From Trogon surrucura (Eukaryota > Chordata > Aves > Trogoniformes > Trogonidae), in contig CM036658.1 in NCBI GenBank assembly GCA_020746105.1, positions 27,429,099 to 27,493,098 on the forward strand: DNA of 64,000 nucleotides, written 5' to 3'. Positions 37,284 through 47,466 of the stretch are shown here, piece after piece (the first letter of the stretch is position 1; every line of letters starts with the position of its first letter). The position numbers and the translations under genes are program-made. The notes below the pieces were generated by a model, which was not told where the DNA came from, did not search any database, and was given only the letters and a program-made list of their open reading frames with translations.

Positions 37284-39065
37284 AGAATCATAGGGTCATA
37301 GAACACTTGGATGGAAGAGACCTCCAAGATCATTGAGTCCAACTTCTTCCTAGCCCTGTGAACACCACAAAACCATGTCCTTCAACTGCAACACCCACAC
37401 TCCTCCTAAACGCCTCCAGGGATTGTGATTCAGCCATCTCCCTTGACAGGCTGTTCCAATGCCTGACAACCCTTTCAGTAAAGAAATTCTTCCTAATATC
37501 CAATCTGAACCTCCCCTGGTGCAACTTAAGGCCATTTCACTTGCCACTAGGGAGAATAGACCAACTCCCTTCTCGCAACAACCTCCTTTCAGGTAGTTGT
37601 AGAGAGTGATAAGGTTTCCCCTCAGCCTCCTCTTCTCCAGGCTAAATGGCCCCAGATCTCTCAGCCATTCCTCACACAACACATGCTCCAAATCCTTTGC
37701 CAGCTTTGTGGATTACCTCTGTACCCTTTCCAGCACCTCAGTGTCCCTCTTGTAGTGAGGGGCCTCACCAAAGCTGAGTAGACCGGAATGATCACCTCTC
37801 TGCTCCTGCTGACAACACCATTTCTGATCCAGGCCAGGATGCCGTTGGCCTTCTTGGCCACCTGGGCACACTGCTGGCTCATGTTCAGCTTCTGTCCACT
37901 GACACCCCCATGTCCCTCTCTGCCTGGGAGCTCCAGCCACTCCTCCCCAAGCCTGTAGCGCTACTGGGGGTTGTTGTGGCCGAAGTGCAGGACCTGGCAT
38001 TTGGCCTTATTGAAACTCATGGAATTGGCGTTGGCCCAGTTATCCAGCCTATCTAGATCCTGCTGCAGAGCCTCCCTACCCTCAAGCAGATCAACACTTC
38101 CACCCAGCTTAGTGTTATCTGCAGACTTACTAAGAATGCATTCTGTCCCCTAGTCCAAATCATTGATAAAAATGTTAAACAGGAGTGGCCCCAGTACTGA
38201 GCCCGGAGAGACACCATTCATGACCAGCCGCCAACTGGATTTGATTCTGTTGACCACAACTCTTTGGACTTGCTCATCTAGTCAGTTTTTCCCAAGCCAA
38301 GAGCGGTCAATTTCTCTAGGAGAATGCTGTGGGCAACAGTGTCAAATGCCTCACAAAAGTCCAGGTAGATAACATCCACAGCTGTTCCTTCATCCAACCA
38401 GAGGGTCACCCAGTCATAGAAGGAGATCAGGTTTGTTAAACAGGACCTGCCCTTCATAAACTCATGTTGACTGGGTCTGATCACTTGGTTACTCTGCATG
38501 TGTTGAATAATGGAACACAGGATTATCTCCTCCATCAGCTTTCCTGGAACTGAAGTCAAGCTAACAGGTCCATAGTTTCCTGGGTCATCCTTCCATCCCT
38601 TCTTACAGATGAGTGTTATATTGGCTGACTTCTAGTCAGCTGAGACCTTCCCAGTTTTCTAGGGCTGCTGATAAATGATGGGCAGTGGTTTGGTGAAAAC
38701 CTCTGCCAGCTCTCTCAGTACTTTAGGTTGTATCCCAATTGGTCCCATAGATTTGTGGACATTGATGCGGAGCAGCAGGTCCCTGACCATCTCCTCCTTG
38801 ATTGTAGGGGGGATGTTTTGCTCCTGGCGCTCATCTCTTGGCTTGGGAGGCTGGCTTCCCTTAGTACAGGTGTTTCTGTTGCTAAAGACTGAGGCAAAGA
38901 CGGCATTAAGCACTTCAGTCCTATCCTCATCCTTTGTCAGCATAATTCCTCCTGGGTCTAGCACGGGATGGAGGGTCTCCTTGGTCTTTCTTCTGTAATT
39001 AATATATCTGGAGAAGTTTTTCCTGTTGTCCTTTACCTTCAAAACCAAACATAGCATGACCCATC
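37284..39065 (-). mobile_element. Nested antisense CR1 LINE, about 1.8 kb
   Basis: The longest CR1 copy in the window. Its 3' end (tail 'agaatcatagggtcatagaa') is at 37284 and its 5' limit at about 39065, where the minus strand reads 'LKVKDNRKNFSRYIN', the linker before the reverse transcriptase. Minus-strand frames in order: 'SVFSNRN', 'VRDLLLRINVHKSMGP', 'LRELAEVFTKPLPIIY', 'DVIYLDFCEAFDTVAHSILL' (motif A, aspartate present), and a decayed 'SADNTKLGG' in place of FADDTKLGG (about 38115-38140). The C-terminal flank '[20 protein letters not shown]' and '[20 protein letters not shown]' follows. Several frameshifts and an altered catalytic box make it inactive. It lies within the old sense CR1. 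Confidence 0.92.
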
Positions 39066-39511
39066 CCGCTCTATTAAGTGATGGTGCAGCCTCACCTTGA
39101 ATACTGCATGCAGATTGGGCCCCACAGTTTAAGAAGGATGTTAACAAAGGTCCTTGAATGCATCCAGAGAAGGACAACAAAACTGGTGAAAAGGCAGGAA
39201 GACCTGTCTTGTGAGGAGCAGCTGAGGACACTGAGTTTATCTAGTTTGGAGAAAAGGAGGTTGAGGCACGATGTCATTGCTCTCTACAACTCCCTGTGGA
39301 GACGACATGGAGAGGAAGGTGCAGAGCTCTTCTCCCTGGAATCCAGTGTCAGGATGAGTGGGAATGACTCAAAGTTTTGCCAGGGGAGGTTTAGACTAGG
39401 TTTAGACTGGACATTGGGAAGCATTTCTTTGCCAAGAGGGTGGTCAAACGTGGGAACAGGCTTCCTAGAGAGGTGGTCAATGCCCCAGGAAACATTTGGA
39501 CAATGCCCTTA

Positions 39512-40521
39512 TGTCATGGGTTCGAGTGTGATGGGTTTTTTTGTAAAAGTGGGGGTAGACTCATGTGAAGCTTTGAGAGCCTCCCCCACCCCCAGGTAAG
39601 AGTTGGACCTGTCTCTGGCCAGGACCAGGTCAATCAGCGCCTCTGTCATCAAGGTATTAAAGAGGCAACTCAATTGTTCTATCTCTCTCTTTTGGCTTTG
39701 TCTAGTTTTGAGCTGTCCTGTCTTTAATGTTGGGGAGTTCTCCTGCTGAGGGAAGTGAAGGTGAGAGGAGAATAAAGGAACATCTCAGTGAGAAGAAAGA
39801 GGGGGAGAGGGGTCCCAGAGGAGAAGAAAAGGAGAAGGCTGCCAGAGCAGGACCTTTTCCTGAAGCCCTGTGGTTGAGAAGGCAGGAAGATGATTGTGTG
39901 CCAGTTGAGGGGAGTGAGAGCAGCAAGAACATTCAGGATGCTTTCGTACATGCAGAGCCCCATGTGAGAGGAGAGAGAGACCAAGCATCACCAGGGGACA
40001 TGCCCAAAGTGATTGATGGCTCTGAGGGACTTCCGAGGAGGAAGAGGATTGTCTCCTGTGAGGTGGATACCACGCAGCATGAAGGAGAGACGTCAAGGAG
40101 CCCTCTTTCTCAAGGAGGAGCTGCCATGGACAATGAGTAATGGCCAGATGGACTAAAACCCCCATCCTCTGCCCCCCTTGCACTGATGGGGGGGAGGAGG
40201 TAGCTGAGAAGACAGCAGGGATAGGGGACAGGGGGCAAAGTATACTTAATATCAGATCATATTTTTTGACATATTTCACTCACTATTCCATTTCATAATT
40301 GGTGGCGGTGAATTAAATCCCTGTTTTTCTCCCCAGGTCACTCTGGCTCTTTACCCATCATCTTAAATGGTAGATTATTACTCTCTCTATCCTTAATCTC
40401 TAATCCCTGAGCCTTTTTAGTTGAATTTTCTCCCTTCACATCACTGTGGAAATTGGGATGGGGGAAGGAATGAGCTGGAGACCATGTGCTTTTTTTGTCC
40501 CAATCGGCTTGAACCATGACA
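39512..40521 (+). mobile_element. Solo ERVL-type LTR, 1,010 bp, inserted in CR1
   Basis: Complete-looking solo LTR with termini TGTCATGG and CCATGACA, which are inverted repeats of each other over about 15 bases with few mismatches. A 5-bp target duplication 'cctta' lies at 39507-39511 and 40522-40526. A likely ATTAAA polyadenylation signal is at about 40312-40317, and the 3' terminus 'gaaccatgaca' matches that of the LTR at 45832-46405, so sense is plus. The 5-bp duplication fits ERVL-type integration. No internal retroviral sequence is present, so the provirus was lost by LTR-LTR recombination. Low decay at its ends suggests it is younger than the surrounding CR1. Confidence 0.85.
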
Positions 40522-40625
40522 CCTTAATAACAGGCTTTAACTTTTGGTCATCCCTGGAGTGGTTAGCTAGTTGGACTAGATGATCATTATAAGTCCCTTC
40601 CAAATGTAATTATTCTATTTCTATT

Positions 40626-43600
40626 TCGAAAATTAGCAAAATGACAGCACGTTAAAAGTCACAAATTCAGCATCAATTTTATGAATCATCATAATGGTCA
40701 AGCATTAGTTTTATGGGCCATCTTAATCTTCCTTAGACACCGCATACAGTTAACTTCTTTGTGTCCAAGAAGAAACAGTTATGCATCCATTTCATTGCCT
40801 TAGGAACTAAATGAGTTCGTTGGCTGTCCGTACACTAAAAACAGCCATATGTCACTTTTACAAGACATCTTTCTCTCCAAGTTCTCTATTTTTTTAATAC
40901 AAGCTAAACTCAAGGCATATTCTTAACCTGCAGCTAGCTTGACAAATAGATATGTATGGGGGTTTATGTGTGTATGTCTACGTGTATGTATACATTCCCT
41001 ATCTTTTATTTCTGTATGTATTTGTGCACGTTTCTAGCAAATGTGTGCCTAAAAGATCTTTTTTATAACTACATCAGCTGGTTTAAGAGCTACCACCTCT
41101 TGCCTGATGTCTAACTGCCTTTATTACTTCTAAAAAATTTCTGTTAAAAGATTAGGAAGGAGGACTCCACATATAACTTCCAGACAGGAAAGACAGAGTG
41201 CAGACTAATTAAGGGATTAGCTATTGATTTACAACAGAAATTTAGCTCCATTTAGTTATAATACTGGATAGAAATTATATGGATGGGAGAGCTTCCTCAG
41301 TGTGGTCTCTCTTCTTGATGTTCAGTTGGAACACCCCATACAGATCATGGCATCCTCTGAGGTGTTACTAAATTCTGCATAGGCATGAAAGTCTTTCTTC
41401 ATCAATATAAATTGAAATCTTCAATTGCTGAAGCAAACTGCAATACACAGAGACACACACAGATCATATGCTATGATCATATGCTATGATCATATAGAAA
41501 GTCCAGAAAATGCTGTTTGCAATAATTTTTTTTTTTAAGGCTTAATATTACTCTGCTTATCTTCATTCCCTAAATCTTCAGGACCTGCAAGACCAACTGT
41601 ACCTCAAGGACTATGGATCTGTCCTCTCCTATAGTTCATGATAGTGTCCAACTGTCAAAGTAACAGTTCACAGTAGTGTTAAATCCAGTTATTTGATTTT
41701 AACCTGTCAGAAAGTCTAGCATCAAAAAACAGTGTAAAGTCAAAGCTGAAACTAAGCTTACATGCTTTGATCTTCCTTCTATAGACAATACTAAAGGATG
41801 TGATAAACGTGAAATAGAATGATACTAAGTATAGCTTGCTTCTATCTGCACTATTTAGAGTCAGTCAGGTTATAAACCTGTCAGAGGATAATGGTGACCT
41901 AGTAACATAGACAAACCTGTAGGGACACCCAGTGAAAAATTTCCATATGTGTGGATGTTTTTTCAAAATTAACTATTCCAGGATGTATGAAGATACGCTT
42001 AGTGATTATCTTTCTTTCACAGCTGATGTTCTTCATTACCAATGTCTCCCAAACTGTATTAAGCTTATCACAGATAATTGATCATATGGCAATTTATGGG
42101 ATATGAAAATGAGAATTGCATAAGAGCAATTAGAAGAAATAGTTACCCTAGCCACTGTCAAGATAAATGTAACTGGATGAGACAGCATTTACTGTATTTG
42201 AAAAGTTCTCCATAGTGAAATCATCAGAAAAGTGGCCCTCAGGAGAAATGCAGAGCAGCAGGACTGTTACTGCTTACCTTTAAACTGATGCTGACAGGGC
42301 CCTGAAGAGACCTTAGAACAGGTAGATACCAAAGAATTTACCCCACTTGTCTAAGTTCCAGGAAGATATATGAGATAAAGAACGTTTAACTTTGAGTCTT
42401 ATTTTATTATGTTATGATATTACATCATCTTGAACAGCTCCTGCCCTGTTGACCTGCTAAACACAAAGGCACAGGGACAAGCTCTGACTCTGTTTTGGGC
42501 TAGTTCCACAGCTGCACCTCTTCATCTACTTCCGAGCCTCTCTTTAGTGCCACAGCAGCTCCTACTGTTAATTAAAGGATTTCCCTGTCTACAAGAACAT
42601 GATGGGCATTGGCATAAAGACGAAGTAACAGTTTTTAAGGTACAAAAATAACATTAAATAAAACTAGAATAATCCTTTTATAACTCTTTGGGTTTACTGA
42701 TACACACCAAGACAGGATCTTACTCATCACGCCTAGGCTGTCACTGAGTAAATAAAATTTAGGCTTGATACAGTCCAAGTTCCAAACACCTTCCACACTG
42801 CCATGCAAACCATTTAGATTCGCAGGAGTCAAACAGCTGACCTTCTTATGGAGTCTAAAGTCCACACTGTTTCTCAATTCAAATATGCTCTAACATTAAG
42901 TTGTTGTTCATATTGTATAACTATTTGCTTCTTGTATTAAGAAAACTGCAGGAAAAATTGCTGATAAGGGCTCCATATCACATGGGATTCATAAGTCTAG
43001 TACAGATGATTGTCTCAGTCTCTTGAAAAAAGTTTCTGAGCTAATGACTGTCAGAACTAGTGTACTGATACGGTCAGTAGCTATGAGAATTTCTGTAAAT
43101 ATCTTACATGAGTATTTAAACTACATTCCTAAAAAAAAAAAAAACAACACCCACCACCTAAAAAAATAAAAAAGCCACCACTTTGCATGTTTTCATTGTC
43201 ACAGGTCCTGTATTAATTGTTGTACTCTGCACAATTGCTTGTTATTTTGTTAAATTGCACTTAAATTTTATTTTTTGCTTTTATGTATACTTGCCTTTCT
43301 CAAACTGCCTTATCCAATTAGCCTGTTCTTGAACATGTGCACTCTTAGCTTACTGATAATTACAGCTTCTCATTGCTGAAAATAAATTACGTGCTTATCT
43401 ACCACTTTCTAGGAAATTAAGACAAGTCAGGCAATGAACCTGATAGATTCCCTGAAGAGAATTTCCCTGGCTGTGTAGACATTTTTTCATGGCAAAATTT
43501 AAATATCCTCTTTGTTTTAATGCCATTTGCACTCAAAGACACCAAACTAAAACCTAGTGATCCTTCTTTCCATCAAGGTGGTTGTCCTGTCAAATATCCA

Positions 43601-45075
43601 CAAGCTATCCTCAGGGAGGACAAAGCTCTGTAGTTTCATATCAAGCTGATCTGAGAACATCTTACTTATCAAGGCATTAATCCATTCTTTCCCTGTTACA
43701 CACTTAAATGACATCACTTGGAAGATTCTGCTTGCTTTTGTACAGTAGTTGATGTCTTTTGTAAAGATCATTATCAAAATACTTCTAGCCTTCTCAACTT
43801 CACGTGCCAATAACATTTCTTCTCTTTTTGGCAGTCAACCAAGTCTTCCTTTGTTCTTGTATTTATTGATAATACACTAATAAAATGACCCAATGGTATC
43901 CTCATAATTTTGTGGTTGTGTTGTTGGTTTTTTCTCAGGATTATGCTGTACTTCTATCCTCACACTTACTCATCCGACATAGTTTCCAGTTCTTGTACAT
44001 TTTCCTCCTGATCCTGAAGTCTATGGAGTTGTATCTTACAGACATCTTTCATCTTTACTTTCCAAAAAGGTGGTTCTGACTTGTGCATTTTTGAAAGAAA
44101 GCAGGTAAGGCTACTGTGAATCAGCATTGTGTTTGTGTGTAGGTCATATTCTAATCATGACCACAAGATAGTAAAGCTCTGAAATATTTCTTTTGATCCG
44201 ACACATGTTCTCAAGAAACAATGCCCACTCATTGCCTTTGCTGATTTTCATGTCCAAAATCTTTTCACTGATAGACAGACATGGTGAAACAGTTGAGAGA
44301 ACTCAATACTTTATGAATATTCTTTATCTGGAAAATTTATTTTTCTTCCACCTGAAAGACAGAAAAACTTCACCCACAATCATGCACTACAAATACTGCC
44401 ACTCTATTGCCCACAAGAAAAAGGTTAAAGTACTTGGCAAAACTGTCTTATTTATATTGTCCTTCTACACTAGAAAGGAAAGGAAGCAAAACCTTAGACT
44501 GTCTGGGTTGAACCTTCCTTAAATTAACACTGGCCTGCAAGAAAAGACATTAACTCTACAGTACAAAAATGACTACATCATTCATCATAGATCACCAATG
44601 CTTGTAGTTTTCAAGGTTTCCGTACTAAAAATACAACAATTTAATTAGGATTATAAACTGTGCAATGTTTTACTAACATGTATTTAATATAAAAATGTCC
44701 AGACTTTGATATGATAAATATCCATTCCTCACGTAATATCCAAAGGCATCCATCACTGATCATCTGTCTCTGTGCAAATTGTGATAGAATTTATAACATA
44801 AACCATTATTTTTAGGATGATTAAGTTCAAGGAGTTGAATCCTGCTCTCTAGGCAGTGATGTAAATGCAGAGTAACACCGTTAGCTTGCATGGCATTACT
44901 CTACATTTACACTGGGAGGCAGTATGTTTTCAATTATAGACATGCCAATAAGAGATGAAGAATGCTCCATATGCCAGTAGTCTGAAGTTTTACAGACAGG
45001 ATTACCCGAAATCCTATTATTCTTCTCCCTCACTGCACTTATAAATGTCATATATGTTAAACACTGAATAATCAA
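40626..45075. other. AT-rich unique stretch, no gene recognised
   Basis: No supported gene. Contains a 13-bp tandem repeat at 41462-41495, a T run at about 41527-41536, and an A run at about 43132-43144. Open frames at 43547-43816 (minus) and 44193-44522 (plus) lack recognisable domains. Old, unrecognised repeats cannot be excluded. Confidence 0.45.
41462..41495 (+). repeat. 13-bp tandem repeat, 2.6 copies
   Basis: Two exact copies of 'gatcatatgctat' (41462-41474 and 41475-41487) followed by 'gatcatat'. Each unit contains GATC and CATATG palindromes. Identity between copies suggests recent slippage. Confidence 0.9.
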
Positions 45076-46690
45076 ATCACAGAATGGTTTGCGTTGGGAA
45101 GGACCTTTAGAGATCACCTAGTCCAAACCCCTGCAAGATACAGGGACAACTTTCACTGGATTGGGTTACTCAAAAGCCTCATCCAAGCTGGCCTTGAACT
45201 CTTCTGGGGATGGAGCACCCACGATTTCTCTCGGCAATTTGTTCTAGTGTCTCACCACCCTTATCCTGAAAGAAATTCTTCCTTATGTCTTCCTTATGTC
45301 CTACTGTCTTCCAATTCAAACTTCTTGCCCCTTATTCTGTTAAAAATATTGGGCCTTTCTCTCTTATAGTCTCACTTGAAGTATTAAAAGGCCACTATAA
45401 GGTGACCCCAGAGCCTTCTCTTCTCCAGGCAGAACAACCCTAACTCTCTCAGCCTTTCTTCAGAGATGTGTTCCAGTGCTCTGACCATTTTCAAGGCGTC
45501 CTCTGAACCCACTCCAACAGGTCCATGTCTTCCTTATGCTGGGAGCCACAGGGCTGGACACAGCAATGCAGGTGGGGTCTCACCAGAGCAAACCAGAGGG
45601 GCAAAATCACCTCTCTCAATCTGCTGACCACGCTTCTTTTGACGCAGCCCAGGATGCAATTGGCCTTCCAGGCTGCAAGTGCACACTGCTAGCTCCTGTC
45701 CAGCTTTTCATCCACCGGCACCCTCAAGCCCTCTGTAGGGCTGCTGTCGATCCCTTCATCCCCCAGGCTGTTTTGACACTGGGGATTGCCCCAACCTCAA
45801 CTCCTCAAGCCTCTAAGGTCCCTTTGGATGGTGTCATGGTTTCACTCTGGTGGGCAACTAAGTACTACATACTGCATGCTCATGAACCCCTGGTGGGATG
45901 GGGAAGAGACTTGGGATGGTGAAGGTCAGAAAACTCATGGGTTGAAATAAAGACAGTTTAATATATAAAGCGAAAGCCACATGCACAAGCAAAGCAAAAC
46001 AAGGAATTCATTTGCCGCTTCCCATCAGCAAGCAGTTGTTCAGTTGTTCTGTCTTCAGGAAAGCAGGGCCCCATCATGCATAAGGACTACTTGGGAAGAC
46101 AAATACCATCACTCCAAGTGTGTCTCCTTTCCTTCTTCTTCTCCCAGCTTTATATGCTGAGCATGACATCATACGGAATGGAGTATCCCTTTGGTCAGCT
46201 GGGGTCAGCTGTCCCAGCTGTGCTTCCTTCCAACTTCTTGTGAACTCCCAGCCTCCTTGCTGGTGGGGTGTAGTGAGAAGCAGAAAAGGCCTTGGGCTCT
46301 GTGTAAGCACTGCTCAGCAATAGCTAAAACATCCCTGTGTCGTCAAAAGTTTTCAGCACAAATCCGAAACATAGCCCCATGCTAGCTACTAGTGAATCAA
46401 CTACACTGCTCAACTACGCCACCTGCAAATTTGCTGAGTATGCACTCTATGCCATTGATGAAGACATTAAATATATTACTCCCACTATGGACCCTTGAGG
46501 GACGTCATTCATTACCAGTTCCCACTTGGACATTGAGCCACTGCCTGTAAATCTTTGCATGCAGCCATAAGCTGCATCAAACCTGTATCTCTCCAATTTA
46601 GAGGTAAGAATGTTGTGGGGCACCATAACAAATGCCTCACAGTAGTTCAGGTAGACCACATCCATAGTTATTTCCTTTGTCCATTCATGT
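45076..46690 (-). mobile_element. Antisense CR1 LINE split by an LTR
   Basis: Antisense CR1 in two pieces, 45076-45831 and about 46406-46690. The 3' end 'atcacagaatggtttgcgtt' is at the low coordinate. The first piece covers the C-terminal coding region and breaks off at 'ggtccctttggatgg'. The second resumes with 'cctgcaaatttgctgagtat' (the FADD region, decayed) and then the minus-strand 'MDVVYLNYCEAFVMVPHNIL' (motif A, with the catalytic aspartate of YLDF replaced by asparagine). Some CR1 sequence is missing at the join. Dead copy of moderate age. Confidence 0.88.
45832..46405 (-). mobile_element. Solo ERVL-type LTR nested in CR1, 5' end eroded
   Basis: Begins TGTCATGGTTTC on the plus strand, which is the 3' terminus (aaaccatgaca) of an LTR read on the minus strand. 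On the minus strand the order is a TATA box 'catataaagc' (about 46149), an ATTAAA signal (about 45958), then the U5 end, as expected. The body matches an LTR widespread in birds that carries 'gagcatgacatca' beside the TATA box. The U3 outer end is decayed near 46390-46405, so no target duplication could be confirmed. No internal viral sequence is present. It lies inside the antisense CR1 and is younger than it. Confidence 0.8.
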
Positions 46691-46962
46691 AGTCAGTCAG
46701 CATTTGCTGCTGACAGCACCGTGAGAGCACAGGTCACTGTGACTCTCTTGCCACAAGTCCTGCCGTACAGAACAGACACTTCAAGGACATCACTGCAGAT
46801 AGTTTTAATGCTAGCACCTCTAGCAGTAACAACTACCCCACTGAGGTTTTCATTAATATCCTATTCTTAATGAAAATCCAAACGAACAAGACTGAATAGG
46901 CAGTTTAGAGAGTGCACAGAGCACAGTGCTGGGGCAATGGCAGTGAATGCCACTTGAACAAT
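46691..46962. other. Short gap between two antisense CR1 copies
   Basis: Nothing recognised. It may include very decayed 5' sequence of the preceding CR1 (46691-46730). Confidence 0.4.
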
Positions 46963-47466
46963 ATCACAGAATCACAAAATCACAGAATGTTAGGGACCGG
47001 AAGGGACCTCGAAAGATCATCAAGTCCAGTCCCTCTACCAGAGCAGGAATGCCTAGATAATGCTACATAGGAACATGTCCAGGCGGGTCTTGAATGTCTC
47101 CAGAGAAGGAGACTCCACAACCTCCCTGGGCAGCCTGTGCCAGTGCTCTGTCACCCTCACTGAGAAGAAGTTTCTTCTCGAGTTTAAGCGGAACCTCTTA
47201 TGTTCCAGTTTCAGCCCATTACCCCTTGTCCTATCAGTGGTTGTCACCGAGAAGAGCCTGGCTCCATCCTCCTGACACTCACCCTTGATATATTTGTAAA
47301 CATTAATGAGGTCACCCCTCAGCCTCCTCTTCTCCAAACTAAAGAGCCCCAGCTCCCTCAGCCTTTCCTCATAAGGGAGATGCTCCACTCCCTTAATCAT
47401 CCTAGTTGCCCTGTGCTGGACTCTCTCAGTAGTTCCCTGTCTTTCTTGAACTGAGGGGCCCAGAAT
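46963..47466 (-). mobile_element. Young antisense CR1 LINE, 3' 0.5 kb
   Basis: Antisense 5'-truncated CR1. The tail units 'cacagaat', 'cacaaaat', 'cacagaat' lie at 46963-46990, followed by 'gttagggaccggaagggacc'. A 115-codon minus frame (47053-47400) covers the CR1 C-terminus without a stop: '[20 protein letters not shown]', '[20 protein letters not shown]', '[20 protein letters not shown]'. Its 3' 200 bases are nearly the same as the copy at about 24678-24874. The intact C-terminal frame and clean tail mark it as one of the youngest insertions here. It cannot move, because the catalytic part is absent. Confidence 0.95.

Larger units (their letters stand above)
36555..40625 (+). mobile_element. 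Old sense CR1 LINE interrupted by three later insertions
   Basis: One sense CR1 can be followed in four pieces: about 36555-36872, 36979-37283, 39066-39511 and 40522-40625. The first has a decayed 'DFLGLCKAFDSVPHSIF' (RT motif A region, aspartate kept in FDS) and '[15 protein letters not shown]'. The second resumes with '[13 protein letters not shown]'. The third is 'VQPHLEYCMQIGPHSLRRML' plus '[20 protein letters not shown]'. The last is 'ttggactagatgatcattat' and a decayed tail. Between pieces two and three, about 70 bases of CR1 are missing, so the antisense insertion or a later event removed target sequence. It is the oldest layer of the nest. Confidence 0.88.

Noticed and set aside
39727-40140. 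137-codon charged open frame inside the 1,010-bp LTR
   Set aside because: It lies wholly within a solo LTR, is a low-complexity Glu/Gly/Arg translation of purine-rich sequence, and matches no viral gene.
43547-43816. 89-codon minus-strand frame that might be transposase-like
   Set aside because: No catalytic motif or terminal inverted repeats were found around it.
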